In this document: piece after piece, positions 9,409 through 17,663 of the stretch
Layout: each line of letters opens with the position of its first letter
Position numbering within the stretch: the stretch's first letter is position 1
Assembly (NCBI RefSeq): GCF_008704655.1
Contig: NZ_CP023688.1
Span: 3,038,001 to 3,102,000 of the forward strand
Length of the DNA: 64,000 bases
Direction of reading: 5' to 3'
Source of the DNA: Streptomyces rimosus
Lineage (GTDB): Bacteria > Actinomycetota > Actinomycetes > Streptomycetales > Streptomycetaceae
Made by a program: the position numbers and the translations under genes
The notes under the pieces: generated by a model
What the model saw: only the letters and a program-made list of their open reading frames with translations
What the model was told of the DNA's origin: nothing
Database searches by the model: none

Positions 9409-9726
9409 TCAATACCTCGGCGCATTACGGGACCGCTGGAGCCTCGCGCTCCGGCGGTCCCGTGCGTTCCAGCACGCCTTGTGCCAGTGTCTGCGGTCGT
9501 CCACGTCGCCCTCCCGCGGCCAGGCGACGACGTGCGGCACCCCCGGCGGGATCTCCTGGTCGCAGCCCGGGCAGCGGTAGTGCTTGGCCGCACCGCCACC
9601 CCCCAGGTGCCGTACGACCCAGTCCTCGCCGCGCCATTCCTCGGTACGTTCGAGACCGTAGCGGCCTGCGCCCGAGTGGTCGGCTGGCTTCTCACCGCCG
9701 CGGGGACGGTTTCGACGCGGGGACAC
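9409..9726 (-). CDS. Small Cys/His protein, conserved in Streptomyces, probable zinc binding
   Basis: 105 residues from GTG 9726. That start is chosen because GAGG lies 6 nt upstream and a basic segment (SPRRNRPRGG) follows; a longer frame up to 9819 lacks a ribosome site. The C-terminal half carries HYRCPGCDQEIPPGVPHVV followed by HWHKACW. The CxxC, His and Cys spacing suits one structural zinc and is reminiscent of HNH-like zinc knuckles, but I see no catalytic HNH motif. Function unknown. It is convergent with the upstream permease gene, and the hairpin at 9427-9463 lies inside its 3' end. Confidence 0.75.
   Translation of the reverse strand: MSPRRNRPRGGEKPADHSGAGRYGLERTEEWRGEDWVVRHLGGGGAAKHYRCPGCDQEIPPGVPHVVAWPREGDVDDRRHWHKACWNARDRRSARLQRSRNAPRY
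9427..9463. terminator. Hairpin between convergent genes
   Basis: ACGGGACCGCTGGAG and CTCCGGCGGTCCCGT pair with one mismatch over a 7-nt loop, 20 bp after the permease stop. It overlaps the 3' coding end of the minus-strand gene and can serve as the permease terminator. Confidence 0.6.
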
Positions 9727-9914
9727 TGGGCACCTCGGGAAATCTACGGGGTCACGGGCCGTCACCACCCTACGCGGATCGGTCATGGGGTCCGCCGCCC
9801 ACCACAATCCTGCGATCATCGGGAAACTTCGCCCCAGGCCGTGCCCTTGGCACGTGTCACCCGTTGTTGCCTGTTAGGGGGATGTCGCGTCGGCTGCGAG
9901 GAGGCAGAAGAGCG

Positions 9915-10943
9915 ATGCGCGTTGGGGCATTCATCCTGGCCGCTCAGTTTCCCGGCCAGGGACAGGGGGAGGCACTGCACCGCGCGGTGCGGTCCGCCGA
10001 GGTCGCCGAGGAGGCCGGGCTGGACGCGGTCTGGCTGGCCGAGCACCACTTCATGCCGTACGGGGTCTGCCCGTCGGCGACGACACTGGCCGCGCTGCTG
10101 CTGGGACGTACGCACAGAATCGGCGTCGGCACCTCCGTCAGCGTGCTGCCGACCCAGCACCCGGTCGCCCTCGGGGAGCAGGCGGCGCTGCTGCATCTGA
10201 TCTCCGGCGGCCGGTTCACCCTCGGGGTGGGCCGCGGCGGTCCCTGGGTGGACCTGGAGGTCTTCGGCACCGGCCTGGACGCCTACGAGAAGCACTTCCC
10301 CGAGTCGCTGGACCTGCTGCTGCGCTGGCTGCGCGAGCCGCGGGTCGGCGCCGCGGGGGAACGTCACTCCTTCCGCGAGGTCGCGGTCGTGCCGCGGGCC
10401 TGCGAGTCGCTGGAGATGCCGGCCGGTCCGCCGGTCGTCCTCGCCTGCACCTCGGCCGGGTCGGTGCGGCTGGCCGCCGAGCGCGGGCTGCCGATGCTGC
10501 TGGGGATGCACTGCGGCGACGAGGAGAAGGCCGAGATGGTCGCGCTGTGGCGCCGCCTGTCGCTGGCGGCCGGGCGGGACCCGGCCGACGTCGCGGCGGC
10601 GGAGCACGTCTCGGCGGGCGTGGTGCAGGTCGGCGACACCCGTCAGGGCGCGGCCGAGGTGCTCACCAAGGCCATGCCGGGCTGGCTGCGGCGCGGCCTC
10701 GCGGCCCATGAGACGGTCGACGGCCGCTACCGCGCCATGCGCGACCCGCTGGCGTACACGGAACTGCTCTGCGATCTGCACCCGGTGGGGCCGCCGCGGC
10801 TGTGTGCCGACCGGCTGGCGGCCTCGGCCGCGCGGACGGGCATCCGGCGCTTCGCGCTGCTCGTGGAGGGCTCCGGCGATCTGGCGGCCACGGAGGAGAA
10901 CGTCCGGCGGCTGGGCGCCGAGGTCCTGCCGCTGCTCCGCTGA
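9915..10943 (+). CDS. LLM-class (luciferase-like) flavin-dependent oxidoreductase
   Basis: 342 residues with a bacterial luciferase-like TIM barrel: VGAFILAAQFPGQGQGEAL at the N-terminus, EEAGLDAVWLAEHHF (the family's typical AEHH segment, residues about 40-50), and SGGRFTLGVGRGGPW in the flavin-binding part. Members oxidise or monooxygenate small molecules with FMN or F420; the substrate cannot be inferred here. ATG 9915 follows a GAGGAGG site at 10 nt. The gene stands alone, divergent from the small Cys/His gene and convergent with the SCO5389-type gene, so it is probably monocistronic. Confidence 0.85.
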   Translation: MRVGAFILAAQFPGQGQGEALHRAVRSAEVAEEAGLDAVWLAEHHFMPYGVCPSATTLAALLLGRTHRIGVGTSVSVLPTQHPVALGEQAALLHLISGGRFTLGVGRGGPWVDLEVFGTGLDAYEKHFPESLDLLLRWLREPRVGAAGERHSFREVAVVPRACESLEMPAGPPVVLACTSAGSVRLAAERGLPMLLGMHCGDEEKAEMVALWRRLSLAAGRDPADVAAAEHVSAGVVQVGDTRQGAAEVLTKAMPGWLRRGLAAHETVDGRYRAMRDPLAYTELLCDLHPVGPPRLCADRLAASAARTGIRRFALLVEGSGDLAATEENVRRLGAEVLPLLR

Positions 10944-10959
10944 GACGGGCGCCCGCGGG

Positions 10960-11021
10960 GGTACGGCGGCCCGCGCGGCCCGTCCGGTGACACCGGGCCG
11001 GGTGGCCGCGGGCCGCGTACC
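10960..11021. terminator. Hairpin between convergent genes
   Basis: GGTACGGCGGCCCGCG (10960-10975) pairs with CGCGGGCCGCGTACC (11007-11021) with a single bulge. It lies in the 238-bp gap between the oxidoreductase and the convergent SCO5389-type gene and could serve both. Confidence 0.55.
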
Positions 11022-11181
11022 GCCTGGCGCGATGGCGCCGGTCTCCGGGCCGGTGACCGGAGGGCGCCCGGGGAGGGGCCGTCAACGCAGCGTGGCGGTC
11101 CCGGAGTTGGCCGACGCTGCCGCCGGCGCGGCGGCGACGCGCGGTGCCGCGTCCCGTGTGCGCAGCGGCAGCGTCACCTGG

Positions 11182-11574
11182 TCAGCAGTCGCGCAGCTCG
11201 GGCGACTGGTTCAGCAACTGGCCTCGGATGGAGGTGAACTTGGCCAGCCTGTCGTCCACCGCCGGGTCGAGCGGGAAGACCGCGACCCGGTGACAGTTCT
11301 GGAATGCCAGGCGCACACCGAAGTGGCGCTCCAGGGACCCGCGTATCGCGTCACTCGCCAGCGCACGCAGCAGCTGACCGCGCGCCTGCTCGTCCGGCGG
11401 CGGCGTCTGGTTGTCGGCGAACTGGCCGCCGTCCACCTTCAGCCGGACCACCAGCGAGCTGATCATCTCCCATGCGTACGGCAGGGAGGCCCGGACGCAG
11501 TCGACAAATTCCGCTTCGTCGACCTCGCCTCGCTCGGCCTGTTCGAGGAGGGCCGGTGAGACGTCGAGCGACAT
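11182..11574 (-). CDS. SCO5389 family protein
   Basis: 130 residues. I recognise it as the Streptomyces-conserved SCO5389 family from its start ([20 protein letters not shown]) and its end ([14 protein letters not shown]). No catalytic motif or membrane segment is visible. The protein is soluble and mixed alpha/beta in appearance, with one conserved FQNCHR cysteine. It is divergent from nucS by 214 bp, an arrangement kept in S. coelicolor as I recall it. AGGAGAAC lies just before the ATG. The function is not known to me. Confidence 0.85.
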   Translation of the reverse strand: MSLDVSPALLEQAERGEVDEAEFVDCVRASLPYAWEMISSLVVRLKVDGGQFADNQTPPPDEQARGQLLRALASDAIRGSLERHFGVRLAFQNCHRVAVFPLDPAVDDRLAKFTSIRGQLLNQSPELRDC

Positions 11575-11774
11575 GAGGTTCTCCTCTCGCGGCCCCGCCG
11601 GAGCGGGGCCTCAGGGATCGGACGGGAGGCTCGCGACGGAGCGTGTCCGTATCACGACCCCCCGCTTCAACGTTAGGCCGCTCCTCCGGCCCGCACCAGG
11701 AGATTGCAGAGACAACCGGCCACCGGGGAACGGGATGGTTCAGGGGCGAATCGCGTCCGCGGCCCCCGGTCGAG

Positions 11775-11789
11775 TAGCGTGGCGCACCA
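11775..11789 (+). promoter_or_regulatory. Candidate leaderless promoter of nucS
   Basis: TAGCGT (11775-11780) is followed after 8 bp by ATG 11789, and no ribosome site is present. This is the same arrangement as at 4807-4820. Confidence 0.5.
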
Positions 11790-12448
11790 TGCGTCTCGTC
11801 ATCGCCCGTTGCTCCGTGGACTACGCGGGCCGGCTCAGTGCCCACCTCCCGTCGGCCCCCCGCCTCATCCTCGTCAAGGCGGACGGTTCGGTCTCCATCC
11901 ATGCGGACGACCGCGCCTACAAACCCCTGAACTGGATGTCCCCGCCGTGCACCCTCAAGGAGGGCGACGGGGTGTGGACGGTGGAGAACAAGGGCGGCGA
12001 GAAGCTCATCATCACCCTGGAAGAGGTGATGCACGACTCGTCCCACGAGCTGGGTGTGGACCCGGGCCTCATCAAGGACGGGGTGGAAGCGCACCTCCAG
12101 GAACTGCTCGCCGACCGGATCGAGACGCTCGGCGAGGGCTATTCGCTCATCCGCCGCGAATACCCCACCGCCATCGGCCCGGTGGACATCCTGTGCCGGG
12201 ACGCGGACGGCGGGACGGTCGCCGTGGAGATCAAGCGGCGCGGTGAGATCGACGGTGTCGAGCAGCTCACCCGCTATCTCGAACTGCTCAACCGCGACCC
12301 GCATCTGTCCCCGGTCAAGGGCGTGTTCGCGGCCCAGGAGATCAAGCCGCAGGCCCGGGTGCTGGCCACCGACCGCGGCATCGGCTGCGTCGTGCTGGAC
12401 TACAACGCGCTGCGCGGCATCGAGGACGACAAGCTGCGCCTGTTCTGA
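11789..12448 (+). CDS. nucS: Mismatch-specific endonuclease NucS (EndoMS)
   Basis: 219 residues, full family length. The N-terminal DNA-binding domain begins [20 protein letters not shown]. The C-terminal RecB-like nuclease domain shows [17 protein letters not shown] and QLTRYLELL, that is the D...ExK metal-binding triad. The extreme C-terminus DDKLRLF resembles the sliding-clamp-binding tail of the family. NucS performs mismatch repair in actinobacteria that lack MutS/MutL, cutting both strands at mismatches. The gene is monocistronic with a strong hairpin downstream and an apparently leaderless start. Confidence 0.96.
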   Translation: MRLVIARCSVDYAGRLSAHLPSAPRLILVKADGSVSIHADDRAYKPLNWMSPPCTLKEGDGVWTVENKGGEKLIITLEEVMHDSSHELGVDPGLIKDGVEAHLQELLADRIETLGEGYSLIRREYPTAIGPVDILCRDADGGTVAVEIKRRGEIDGVEQLTRYLELLNRDPHLSPVKGVFAAQEIKPQARVLATDRGIGCVVLDYNALRGIEDDKLRLF

Positions 12449-12491
12449 GCGCGCCCGTACCGAGCGCCTTCTCCGAGCGCCGGTACGGATG

Positions 12492-12552
12492 ACGACGGCC
12501 CGGTACGGGAACGCCCGCCACGGTGGCGGACGGTCGCGTACCGGGCCGTCGT
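12492..12552. terminator. Bidirectional terminator, perfect 16-bp inverted repeat
   Basis: ACGACGGCCCGGTACG (12492-12507) and CGTACCGGGCCGTCGT (12537-12552) are exact reverse complements. The loop itself holds a second hairpin (CCGCCAC/GTGGCGG). It sits between convergent nucS and the membrane ATPase gene. Confidence 0.8.
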
Positions 12553-12559
12553 GCTGTGC

Positions 12560-15076
12560 TCAGCCGCCGTTCGTACCGCCGGTGGAGCCCCCGCCGGTCG
12601 TCGGGGCGTCCCCGCCGGTCGTGCCGCCGCCGGTCGTGCCGGAGCCGGTGGTGGTCGCCGAGGCGCTGCCGGTGCCGCCGGTGCTGCCCGAGGAGCCCGT
12701 GGGCTCTTGGCTCGTCGGCTTGTCGGTCGGCGTCGGCTTGTCCGTCGGCTTGTCGGTGGGCTTGTCCGTGGGTTTGTCGGTCGGCTTGTCGGTGGGCTTG
12801 TGCGTGGGCCTGCCGGTCGGGCTGGTGCCGCCGTCCGTCGGCCGCGTCGTCGGGTCGGTCGGGCGGGTGCTGCCGCCGGTCGGTCCGCCGGTCGTCGGGT
12901 CGGTGGCACCCCCGGTCGGGCCGGTGCTCGGCTGCGCGCTGGTGCCCGGTGTGCGGGGCGACGCCGAGCGGTGGCCGGTGACCGTGCCGGGGCGGCCGCC
13001 GTGTCCGGTCCGGGTGCGGTCGGCGCCCGGCTGGTCGGCGGGCAGGCCGTCGTCGCTCTGCCCCGGCTGGGCGGACTGCTCGGTGGTGACCTTGTTGCCC
13101 GTACCGTCGTCGGACCCGGAGACCGCGCCCAGCGTGACGACGGTGCCCAGGACGGCGACGAGCAGCGCTCCGGCGCCCGCGGCGACCAGGTTGCGCCGGG
13201 CGCCGAGCACCAGGGCCTTGCGGCCCTTGGCGGGGCCGCGGCCCGTGCCCTTGCCGGAGGCCACGCTGCGGGTGACGACGGTGGGTGCCGTCGCGTCGAC
13301 GGCCGGGGCGGCGGCGAGGCCGGCGGGCACCCCGCCGGGCGGCGAGGCCGACTCCTCCGTCCGCGCGTCCGGGATCTCCTCACCGGCCGGGGCGGCCGTC
13401 CCGGCGGGCGGGGTGAACGTGCCGGAGCGGTCCGCGACCAGGGCCAGCGCGCGTCGTCCGGCGACCGCGCCGCGCCGGTCGGAGAGCACGCCGCGCAGCC
13501 CTATCGACGCCTCCAGCTCGGCCCGCGCCCGGTCCAGGTTGCCGGTGCACAGCGCGAGGACGCCCAGCTCGTGGTGGAAGTACGCCTCCTCGGCCACCTC
13601 CCCGGCGATCCGGGCGGCCTCGGCGCCGTGCCGCAGGCTGCGCTCCCAGGCGCTCCAGTGCAGGGCGGCGGCGAAGGCCGGGGCGGCCGTACGGGCCAGG
13701 AGCACGGCGGCGCTGGGGTGGCCGCCGTCCCGGCTGCCGGTCAGCACGCCCATCGCGGCCAGGATCGCGTCGGACTCGGCGGCGGCCCGCTCCGGGGTGA
13801 CCGAGGGGTGCCCGGCCCACCAGGCGTAGTGCTGGGCGGCGGTCAGCGCCCGCTCCCCCGCGTCGTCGGCGTACCCGGCGTCCGTCAGCTGGTCCTGTAC
13901 GGTCGCGGCGAGCCGGTAGTGGCCCCCGGCCGGGGTGATCAGCCCGCAGCCCAGCAGATCGCCGAGGGCGGCGTCCGCGTGGGTGTCCTGGGCGAGCGCG
14001 GGCAGGTGCGCCTGGTGGGGCAGCTCGCCGCCCAGCGCGACCGCGAAGCGCAGCGTCTCGCGCGCGGCCTCGCCCAGCCCGGCGGCGATCAGCGGCGCGG
14101 GCGAGGCGGCCTCGGCGACGGTCGGCAGTGGCCGCTCGTCGCCCGCGGATGCGTCGTCGGACGGCTCGCCGTACGCGTCGGAAGTGCCCGCACGCTGCCG
14201 CAGCAGCGCGCCGGCCTGCACGAAGCGCAGCGGCAGCCCCTCGGACTCGAACCACAGGTCGGCGGCCCACGCGGCCTCTTCGTCGGTGAGCGGGCGGCCG
14301 ACGGCGCCCTCCAGCAGCTCCCGGCAGGCGTCGCGGCTGATGCCGCCGAGGAAGACCTCTTCGAGGTGGGAGCCGGGCGAGGGGGCGGCGACGTCGGGGG
14401 TGGCGGCGAGCAGGAAGGCGCACTCGGGCGTGGCGCCCAGCAGCTCGTCCAGCGCGGCGCCGCCGAATTCGAGGTCGTCCAGGACGACGATCGCACCGAT
14501 CTCGCCGAGCAGGCGCAGCAGCTCGCCGCGGTCGGGGCGGTGCAGCGGGGCCCGGTGGACGGCGGCGAACAGCTCGTACATCACGTCGGTGGGCGTGCGG
14601 CGGTAGCCGGACAGGCGCACCACGCCGTCCGGCGCCACGCCGTCGCAGGCGGTGGCGACGGCGTCCAGCAGCCGGGTGCGGCCCGAGCCGGAGGGGCCGG
14701 TGACGCGTACGGATCTGCCGCGGGACAGCAGCCGCACCAGTCTGTCGGTCTCCTCGGCGCGCTCCAGCAGCGCGGCGGGGCGGCCGGCGGCGACCGGGAC
14801 GGCGGGCGGGGCCGCGGCGCGCGCCAGTTCGGCGCGCTCCTCGGGGCCGTGCTTTCCGGGGACGGCGGGCTGCTCGCCGGGCGGGCAGGGTTCGATCTCG
14901 CTGCCGTCGACCGGGTTGACGGTGAGGAGGTAGGGGCCCGATACGAGCTGTACGGTGCGGGCGAGGCCGCCGGAGGCGGCGCCGGGGCCGGGGCCGCCGT
15001 GCGCGGGCGCCGGCGTCGTCGCAGGGGCGTCCTGCTCGTCGTACTCCTCAGGTCCCCGGTTCGTGTTCGGGTCCAT
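12560..15076 (-). CDS. Membrane-anchored P-loop ATPase with PTDK-repeat tail
   Basis: 838 residues. A disordered N-terminus and a segment with TVQLVSGPYLLTVNPVDGSE precede a P-loop domain with Walker A GPSGSGRT (127-134) and Walker B IVVLDD (about 195-200), then a helical region that looks like the winged-helix and TPR-like part of STAND/LuxR-type ATPases. A single membrane segment (RRNLVAAGAGALLVAVLGTVV) follows near residue 625. The last 200 residues are Pro/Thr/Gly/Lys-rich with tandem PTDK, presumably outside the cell and able to span the wall. An inside sensor ATPase coupled to a wall-spanning tail is inferred from topology. The function is unknown. Confidence 0.82.
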   Translation of the reverse strand: MDPNTNRGPEEYDEQDAPATTPAPAHGGPGPGAASGGLARTVQLVSGPYLLTVNPVDGSEIEPCPPGEQPAVPGKHGPEERAELARAAAPPAVPVAAGRPAALLERAEETDRLVRLLSRGRSVRVTGPSGSGRTRLLDAVATACDGVAPDGVVRLSGYRRTPTDVMYELFAAVHRAPLHRPDRGELLRLLGEIGAIVVLDDLEFGGAALDELLGATPECAFLLAATPDVAAPSPGSHLEEVFLGGISRDACRELLEGAVGRPLTDEEAAWAADLWFESEGLPLRFVQAGALLRQRAGTSDAYGEPSDDASAGDERPLPTVAEAASPAPLIAAGLGEAARETLRFAVALGGELPHQAHLPALAQDTHADAALGDLLGCGLITPAGGHYRLAATVQDQLTDAGYADDAGERALTAAQHYAWWAGHPSVTPERAAAESDAILAAMGVLTGSRDGGHPSAAVLLARTAAPAFAAALHWSAWERSLRHGAEAARIAGEVAEEAYFHHELGVLALCTGNLDRARAELEASIGLRGVLSDRRGAVAGRRALALVADRSGTFTPPAGTAAPAGEEIPDARTEESASPPGGVPAGLAAAPAVDATAPTVVTRSVASGKGTGRGPAKGRKALVLGARRNLVAAGAGALLVAVLGTVVTLGAVSGSDDGTGNKVTTEQSAQPGQSDDGLPADQPGADRTRTGHGGRPGTVTGHRSASPRTPGTSAQPSTGPTGGATDPTTGGPTGGSTRPTDPTTRPTDGGTSPTGRPTHKPTDKPTDKPTDKPTDKPTDKPTPTDKPTSQEPTGSSGSTGGTGSASATTTGSGTTGGGTTGGDAPTTGGGSTGGTNGG
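12709..12815 (-). repeat. Tandem 12-bp repeats encoding PTDK
   Basis: Read on the minus strand, about seven to eight copies of CCGACNGACAAG-type units encode the PTDK run of the membrane ATPase. The repeat is in frame, so copy number could vary without disrupting the gene. Confidence 0.85.
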
Positions 15077-15297
15077 GGTGAAATGCCCCCCAGATGCGCT
15101 TGGCGTGCCGTCCGGCCGATTGTGTCCCGGCCGTCCGCACTCCCCCAGCCTCCGGCCGGGGGACTCCCCCGGCCGCCGCTTCTGGTCCGGTGCCCGCCGC
15201 GCGGCGTAACCGGACGGCGGAAAACCGAACCTTAGACCTTGGCCCAGTATCTACGAAGCGCCGGGGTCCGTTCCTGCCCGGAACGTCACAGTGTTGT

Positions 15298-15335
15298 GAG
15301 AATCCTTCGGTATGCGGCTTTGATCTTGGATTCTC
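15298..15335. promoter_or_regulatory. Inverted repeat upstream of the membrane ATPase gene
   Basis: GAGAATCC (15298-15305) and GGATTCTC (15328-15335) are perfect complements 22 bp apart, in the 295-bp gap that must hold the ATPase promoter. Operator or leader hairpin; no further evidence. Confidence 0.3.
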
Positions 15336-15371
15336 GCGGCGGTACGCGCCCGCGTGCGCCGGCCGGGGCCC

Positions 15372-15695
15372 TCAGACCCGCGGCAGGCTCTCGGCCTCGA
15401 TGCCGCCCTCGATGGCGAGGATGCGGTGCAGGCGGGTGGCGACCAGGAGCCGCTGCATCTGGGGCGGTACGCCGCGCAGCACCAGCCGGCGGTTGGCCCG
15501 CCCGGCGCGGCGGTGCGCGCCCATGATGACGCCGAGGCCGGTGGCGTCCCAGGAATCCAGGCCGGTCAGATCGAGCACCAGGTCGCCCTGGCCGGAGTCG
15601 ACGGCGGTGTGCAGGACGGTACGGGCGTCCGCCGCGCTGCGGACGTCGAGGCGGCCCCCGACGACCAGCTCGGCGTGGTCGCCCCTGATGTGCAT
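15372..15695 (-). CDS. STAS-domain anti-sigma-factor antagonist
   Basis: 107 residues from the ATG at 15695, chosen over an upstream in-frame start because GGGGAG lies 5 nt before it. The single STAS domain shows VVGGRLDVRSAADARTVL, then DLVLDLTGLDSWDATGLGVIMG, which holds the phosphorylatable serine site of the family (here DSWDATG, with Thr or Ser available), and a C-terminal LRGVPPQMQRLL helix. Such proteins bind anti-sigma kinases and so release a sigma factor. No kinase or sigma gene is adjacent. Its partner must be encoded elsewhere. Confidence 0.85.
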   Translation of the reverse strand: MHIRGDHAELVVGGRLDVRSAADARTVLHTAVDSGQGDLVLDLTGLDSWDATGLGVIMGAHRRAGRANRRLVLRGVPPQMQRLLVATRLHRILAIEGGIEAESLPRV

Positions 15696-15793
15696 ATGTG
15701 CTCCCCGGGTGATGAGTGCTCGATCGTTACGACTACAGAACTGACTGCCTCTCATGCGGCGAAGTTGCCGCCTGTAAGCGAACCGATACCGAA

Positions 15794-15811
15794 TTCACCC
15801 TGGGGGGTGAA
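15794..15811. promoter_or_regulatory. Perfect inverted repeat upstream of the STAS gene
   Basis: TTCACCC-TGGG-GGGTGAA, 7-bp arms and a 4-bp centre, lies about 100 bp upstream of the STAS start codon. It could be an operator or a terminator-like hairpin. Only the symmetry is seen. Confidence 0.35.
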
Positions 15812-15965
15812 GGGCGCCGGGCCCGTGCGGGTGACGCGCCGGGTGCCGTGCCGGTGCCGCCGCGGCCGGCCGGCGGACCGGCCGTCGTGCCGCGGCGGTA
15901 CCGGGCCCGGCGCCTGACGCGGCGTCAGTGCGGTGCCGCGGGGCCCGGAGCCGTCCGATGCGGTA

Positions 15966-16814
15966 TCAGTGCTCGTAGAAGCCTTGCCCGCTCTTGCGGC
16001 CGATATCGCCGGCGTCCACCATCCGCCGCATGATCTCCGGCGGCGCGAACTTCTCGTCCTGCGACTCGGTGTAGATGTTGTCGGTGGCGTGCAGCAGGAT
16101 GTCCACGCCGGTCAGGTCGGCGGTGGCCAGCGGGCCCATGGCGTGCCCGAAGCCCAGCTTGCAGGCGGTGTCGATGTCCTCGGCGGAGGCCACCCCGGAC
16201 TCGTACAGCTTCGCCGCCTCGACGACCAGCGCCGAGATCAGCCGGGTGGTCACGAAGCCGGCCACGTCGCGGTTGACGACGATGCAGGTCTTGCCGACCG
16301 ACTCGGCGAACGCGCGGGCGGTGGCGAGGGTTTCGTCGCTGGTCTTGTAGCCGCGCACCAGCTCGCACAGCTGCATCATCGGCACCGGCGAGAAGAAGTG
16401 GGTGCCGACCACCCGCTCGGGGCGCCCGGTGGCCGCCGCGATCTTGGTGATCGGAATGGCGGAGGTGTTGGAGGCGAGCACCGCCTCGTCCTTGACCAGC
16501 TTGTCCAGGCTCTGGAAGATCTCCCGCTTGACGTCGATCCGCTCGAAGACGGCCTCGACGACGATGTCCGCGTCGGCGGCCGCGTCCAGGTCGGTCGTGG
16601 TGGTGATCCGGCCCAGCGCCCGCTCCGCGTCCTCCGCGGCCAGCTTGCCCTTGCCCACGAACTTCTCGTACGACTTCTCGATGCCGCTGCGGCCGCGGGC
16701 CAGCGCCCCGTCCGTCACGTCGCGGAGGACGACCTCCCAGCCCGCCTGGGCCGAGACCTGCGCGATGCCGGACCCCATCAGTCCGGCCCCGATGACGGCG
16801 AGCTTCTTTGCCAC
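15966..16814 (-). CDS. 3-hydroxybutyryl-CoA / 3-hydroxyacyl-CoA dehydrogenase
   Basis: 282 residues, the normal size of the single-domain-pair enzyme. The N-terminal Rossmann fold has KLAVIGAGLMGSGIAQ. SNTSAIPI and RVVGTHFFSPVPMMQLCELV hold the catalytic Ser/His region, and NRDVAGFVTTRLI opens the C-terminal helical domain, with DLTGVDILL near the end. It oxidises or reduces 3-hydroxyacyl-CoA with NAD(P) in butanoate or fatty-acid metabolism, and in Streptomyces it can feed precursor supply. The start is GTG 16814 with GGGGA 6 nt upstream. The gene stands alone on this strand with 126 bp to the TetR gene. Confidence 0.93.
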   Translation of the reverse strand: MAKKLAVIGAGLMGSGIAQVSAQAGWEVVLRDVTDGALARGRSGIEKSYEKFVGKGKLAAEDAERALGRITTTTDLDAAADADIVVEAVFERIDVKREIFQSLDKLVKDEAVLASNTSAIPITKIAAATGRPERVVGTHFFSPVPMMQLCELVRGYKTSDETLATARAFAESVGKTCIVVNRDVAGFVTTRLISALVVEAAKLYESGVASAEDIDTACKLGFGHAMGPLATADLTGVDILLHATDNIYTESQDEKFAPPEIMRRMVDAGDIGRKSGQGFYEH

Positions 16815-16940
16815 TGGCTGTCCCCTAACACGCTGTACATCTGACGGCTCTCGGCAGTGACGTTAGCGCCCGTCGGCGATCGATAGGAGGGTTAGAGATG
16901 CGCGTCACGTCTCAGATGACGGACATCACACCACCCGTGC

Positions 16941-17582
16941 TCATCCGCCCGCGCGCACGGCATAGTTGAGGACCTTTCCGCCGAGCGCGTCTTCAAGGTC
17001 GTCCAGCAGGGCGAGGGCCTCGCGTGACACCTCGTCGGGTGCGCGCCCGGTCATCATCTCGCGGCCGATGTAGCCCATGAGCGTGCTGTGCACCCAGTTG
17101 AGCTGACCGGCCACCATGAGCGGCAGCCAGTCGTCCGCCGCCGCGCCGGCCTCCTGGCGCAGGGTCTCCTCCAGCCGGGTGAGCTGTTCCTGCTGGAGGT
17201 GCCACAGGCGGGCCTTGAGGGTGGCGGAGCCTTCGATGACCCGCATGAAGCGGTCGTAGCCCTGGACCAGGCCGACGGTGGGCGAGACCGCCTCCACCTG
17301 CTCGCGCAGTTCGCGCAGGACGGCGGCGGCGGCCGACTCCCCGGCGCCCCGGCCGCGCACGAAGCGCGCGAGGCGGTCCACCAGCCCGGCGCTGCGGTCC
17401 AGGAAGAGGTCCTCCTTGGCCGGGAAGTAGTTGTAGACGGTGTTGACGGAGACGTCGCAGACCTCGGCGATCTCCGCGACGGTCACCGCGTCGAAGCCGC
17501 GCTCCAGGAACAGGCCGGTGGCCATGTCCGAGATGCGCTGGCGCGTCTGCCGCTTCTTCCGCTCCCTGAGCCCCTCAGCCAT
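16941..17582 (-). CDS. TetR-family transcriptional regulator
   Basis: 213 residues. The N-terminal helix-turn-helix is clear: RQRISDMATGLFLERGFDAVTVAEIA, then VSVNTVYNYFPAKEDLFLD (residues about 15-65). The C-terminal half is an all-helical ligand-binding domain without recognisable specificity. It is divergently transcribed from a DrrAB-like ABC exporter with about 80 bp between starts, the classic layout of a local repressor that senses the exported compound. I take ATG 17582 as the start; a GGAGG stretch lies about 14 nt upstream, a longer spacing than usual. Confidence 0.9.
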   Translation of the reverse strand: MAEGLRERKKRQTRQRISDMATGLFLERGFDAVTVAEIAEVCDVSVNTVYNYFPAKEDLFLDRSAGLVDRLARFVRGRGAGESAAAAVLRELREQVEAVSPTVGLVQGYDRFMRVIEGSATLKARLWHLQQEQLTRLEETLRQEAGAAADDWLPLMVAGQLNWVHSTLMGYIGREMMTGRAPDEVSREALALLDDLEDALGGKVLNYAVRAGG

Positions 17583-17610
17583 GTCCGCATCGTACGCCTC
17601 CTTGGGTATC

Positions 17611-17638
17611 GTTGAATTTTGGGGGCGTTGCAATTTTT
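17611..17638. promoter_or_regulatory. AT-rich direct repeats in tetR/ABC divergent promoter
   Basis: GTTGAATTTT (17611-17620) and GTTGCAATTTTT (17627-17638) are near-copies 16 bp apart, in an island that is strikingly AT-rich for this genome. Candidate operator of the TetR protein by position; TetR sites are usually palindromic, so this is tentative. Confidence 0.4.
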
Positions 17639-17663
17639 CAGTCTCTCTGTTTTTCTTTCCGGC

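Noticed and set aside
11595..11680. Possible small gene in the SCO5389-nucS divergent gap
   Set aside because: No frame with a ribosome site or conserved-looking translation; it is better read as promoter DNA.
12709..12815. Short regular repeats that could suggest a CRISPR array
   Set aside because: Units are 12 bp, contiguous, without spacers, and in frame as PTDK.
12551..15235. 894-codon open frame on the plus strand
   Set aside because: It is antisense to the membrane ATPase gene, whose P-loop motifs are clear; the plus-strand translation is Gly/Arg-rich noise.
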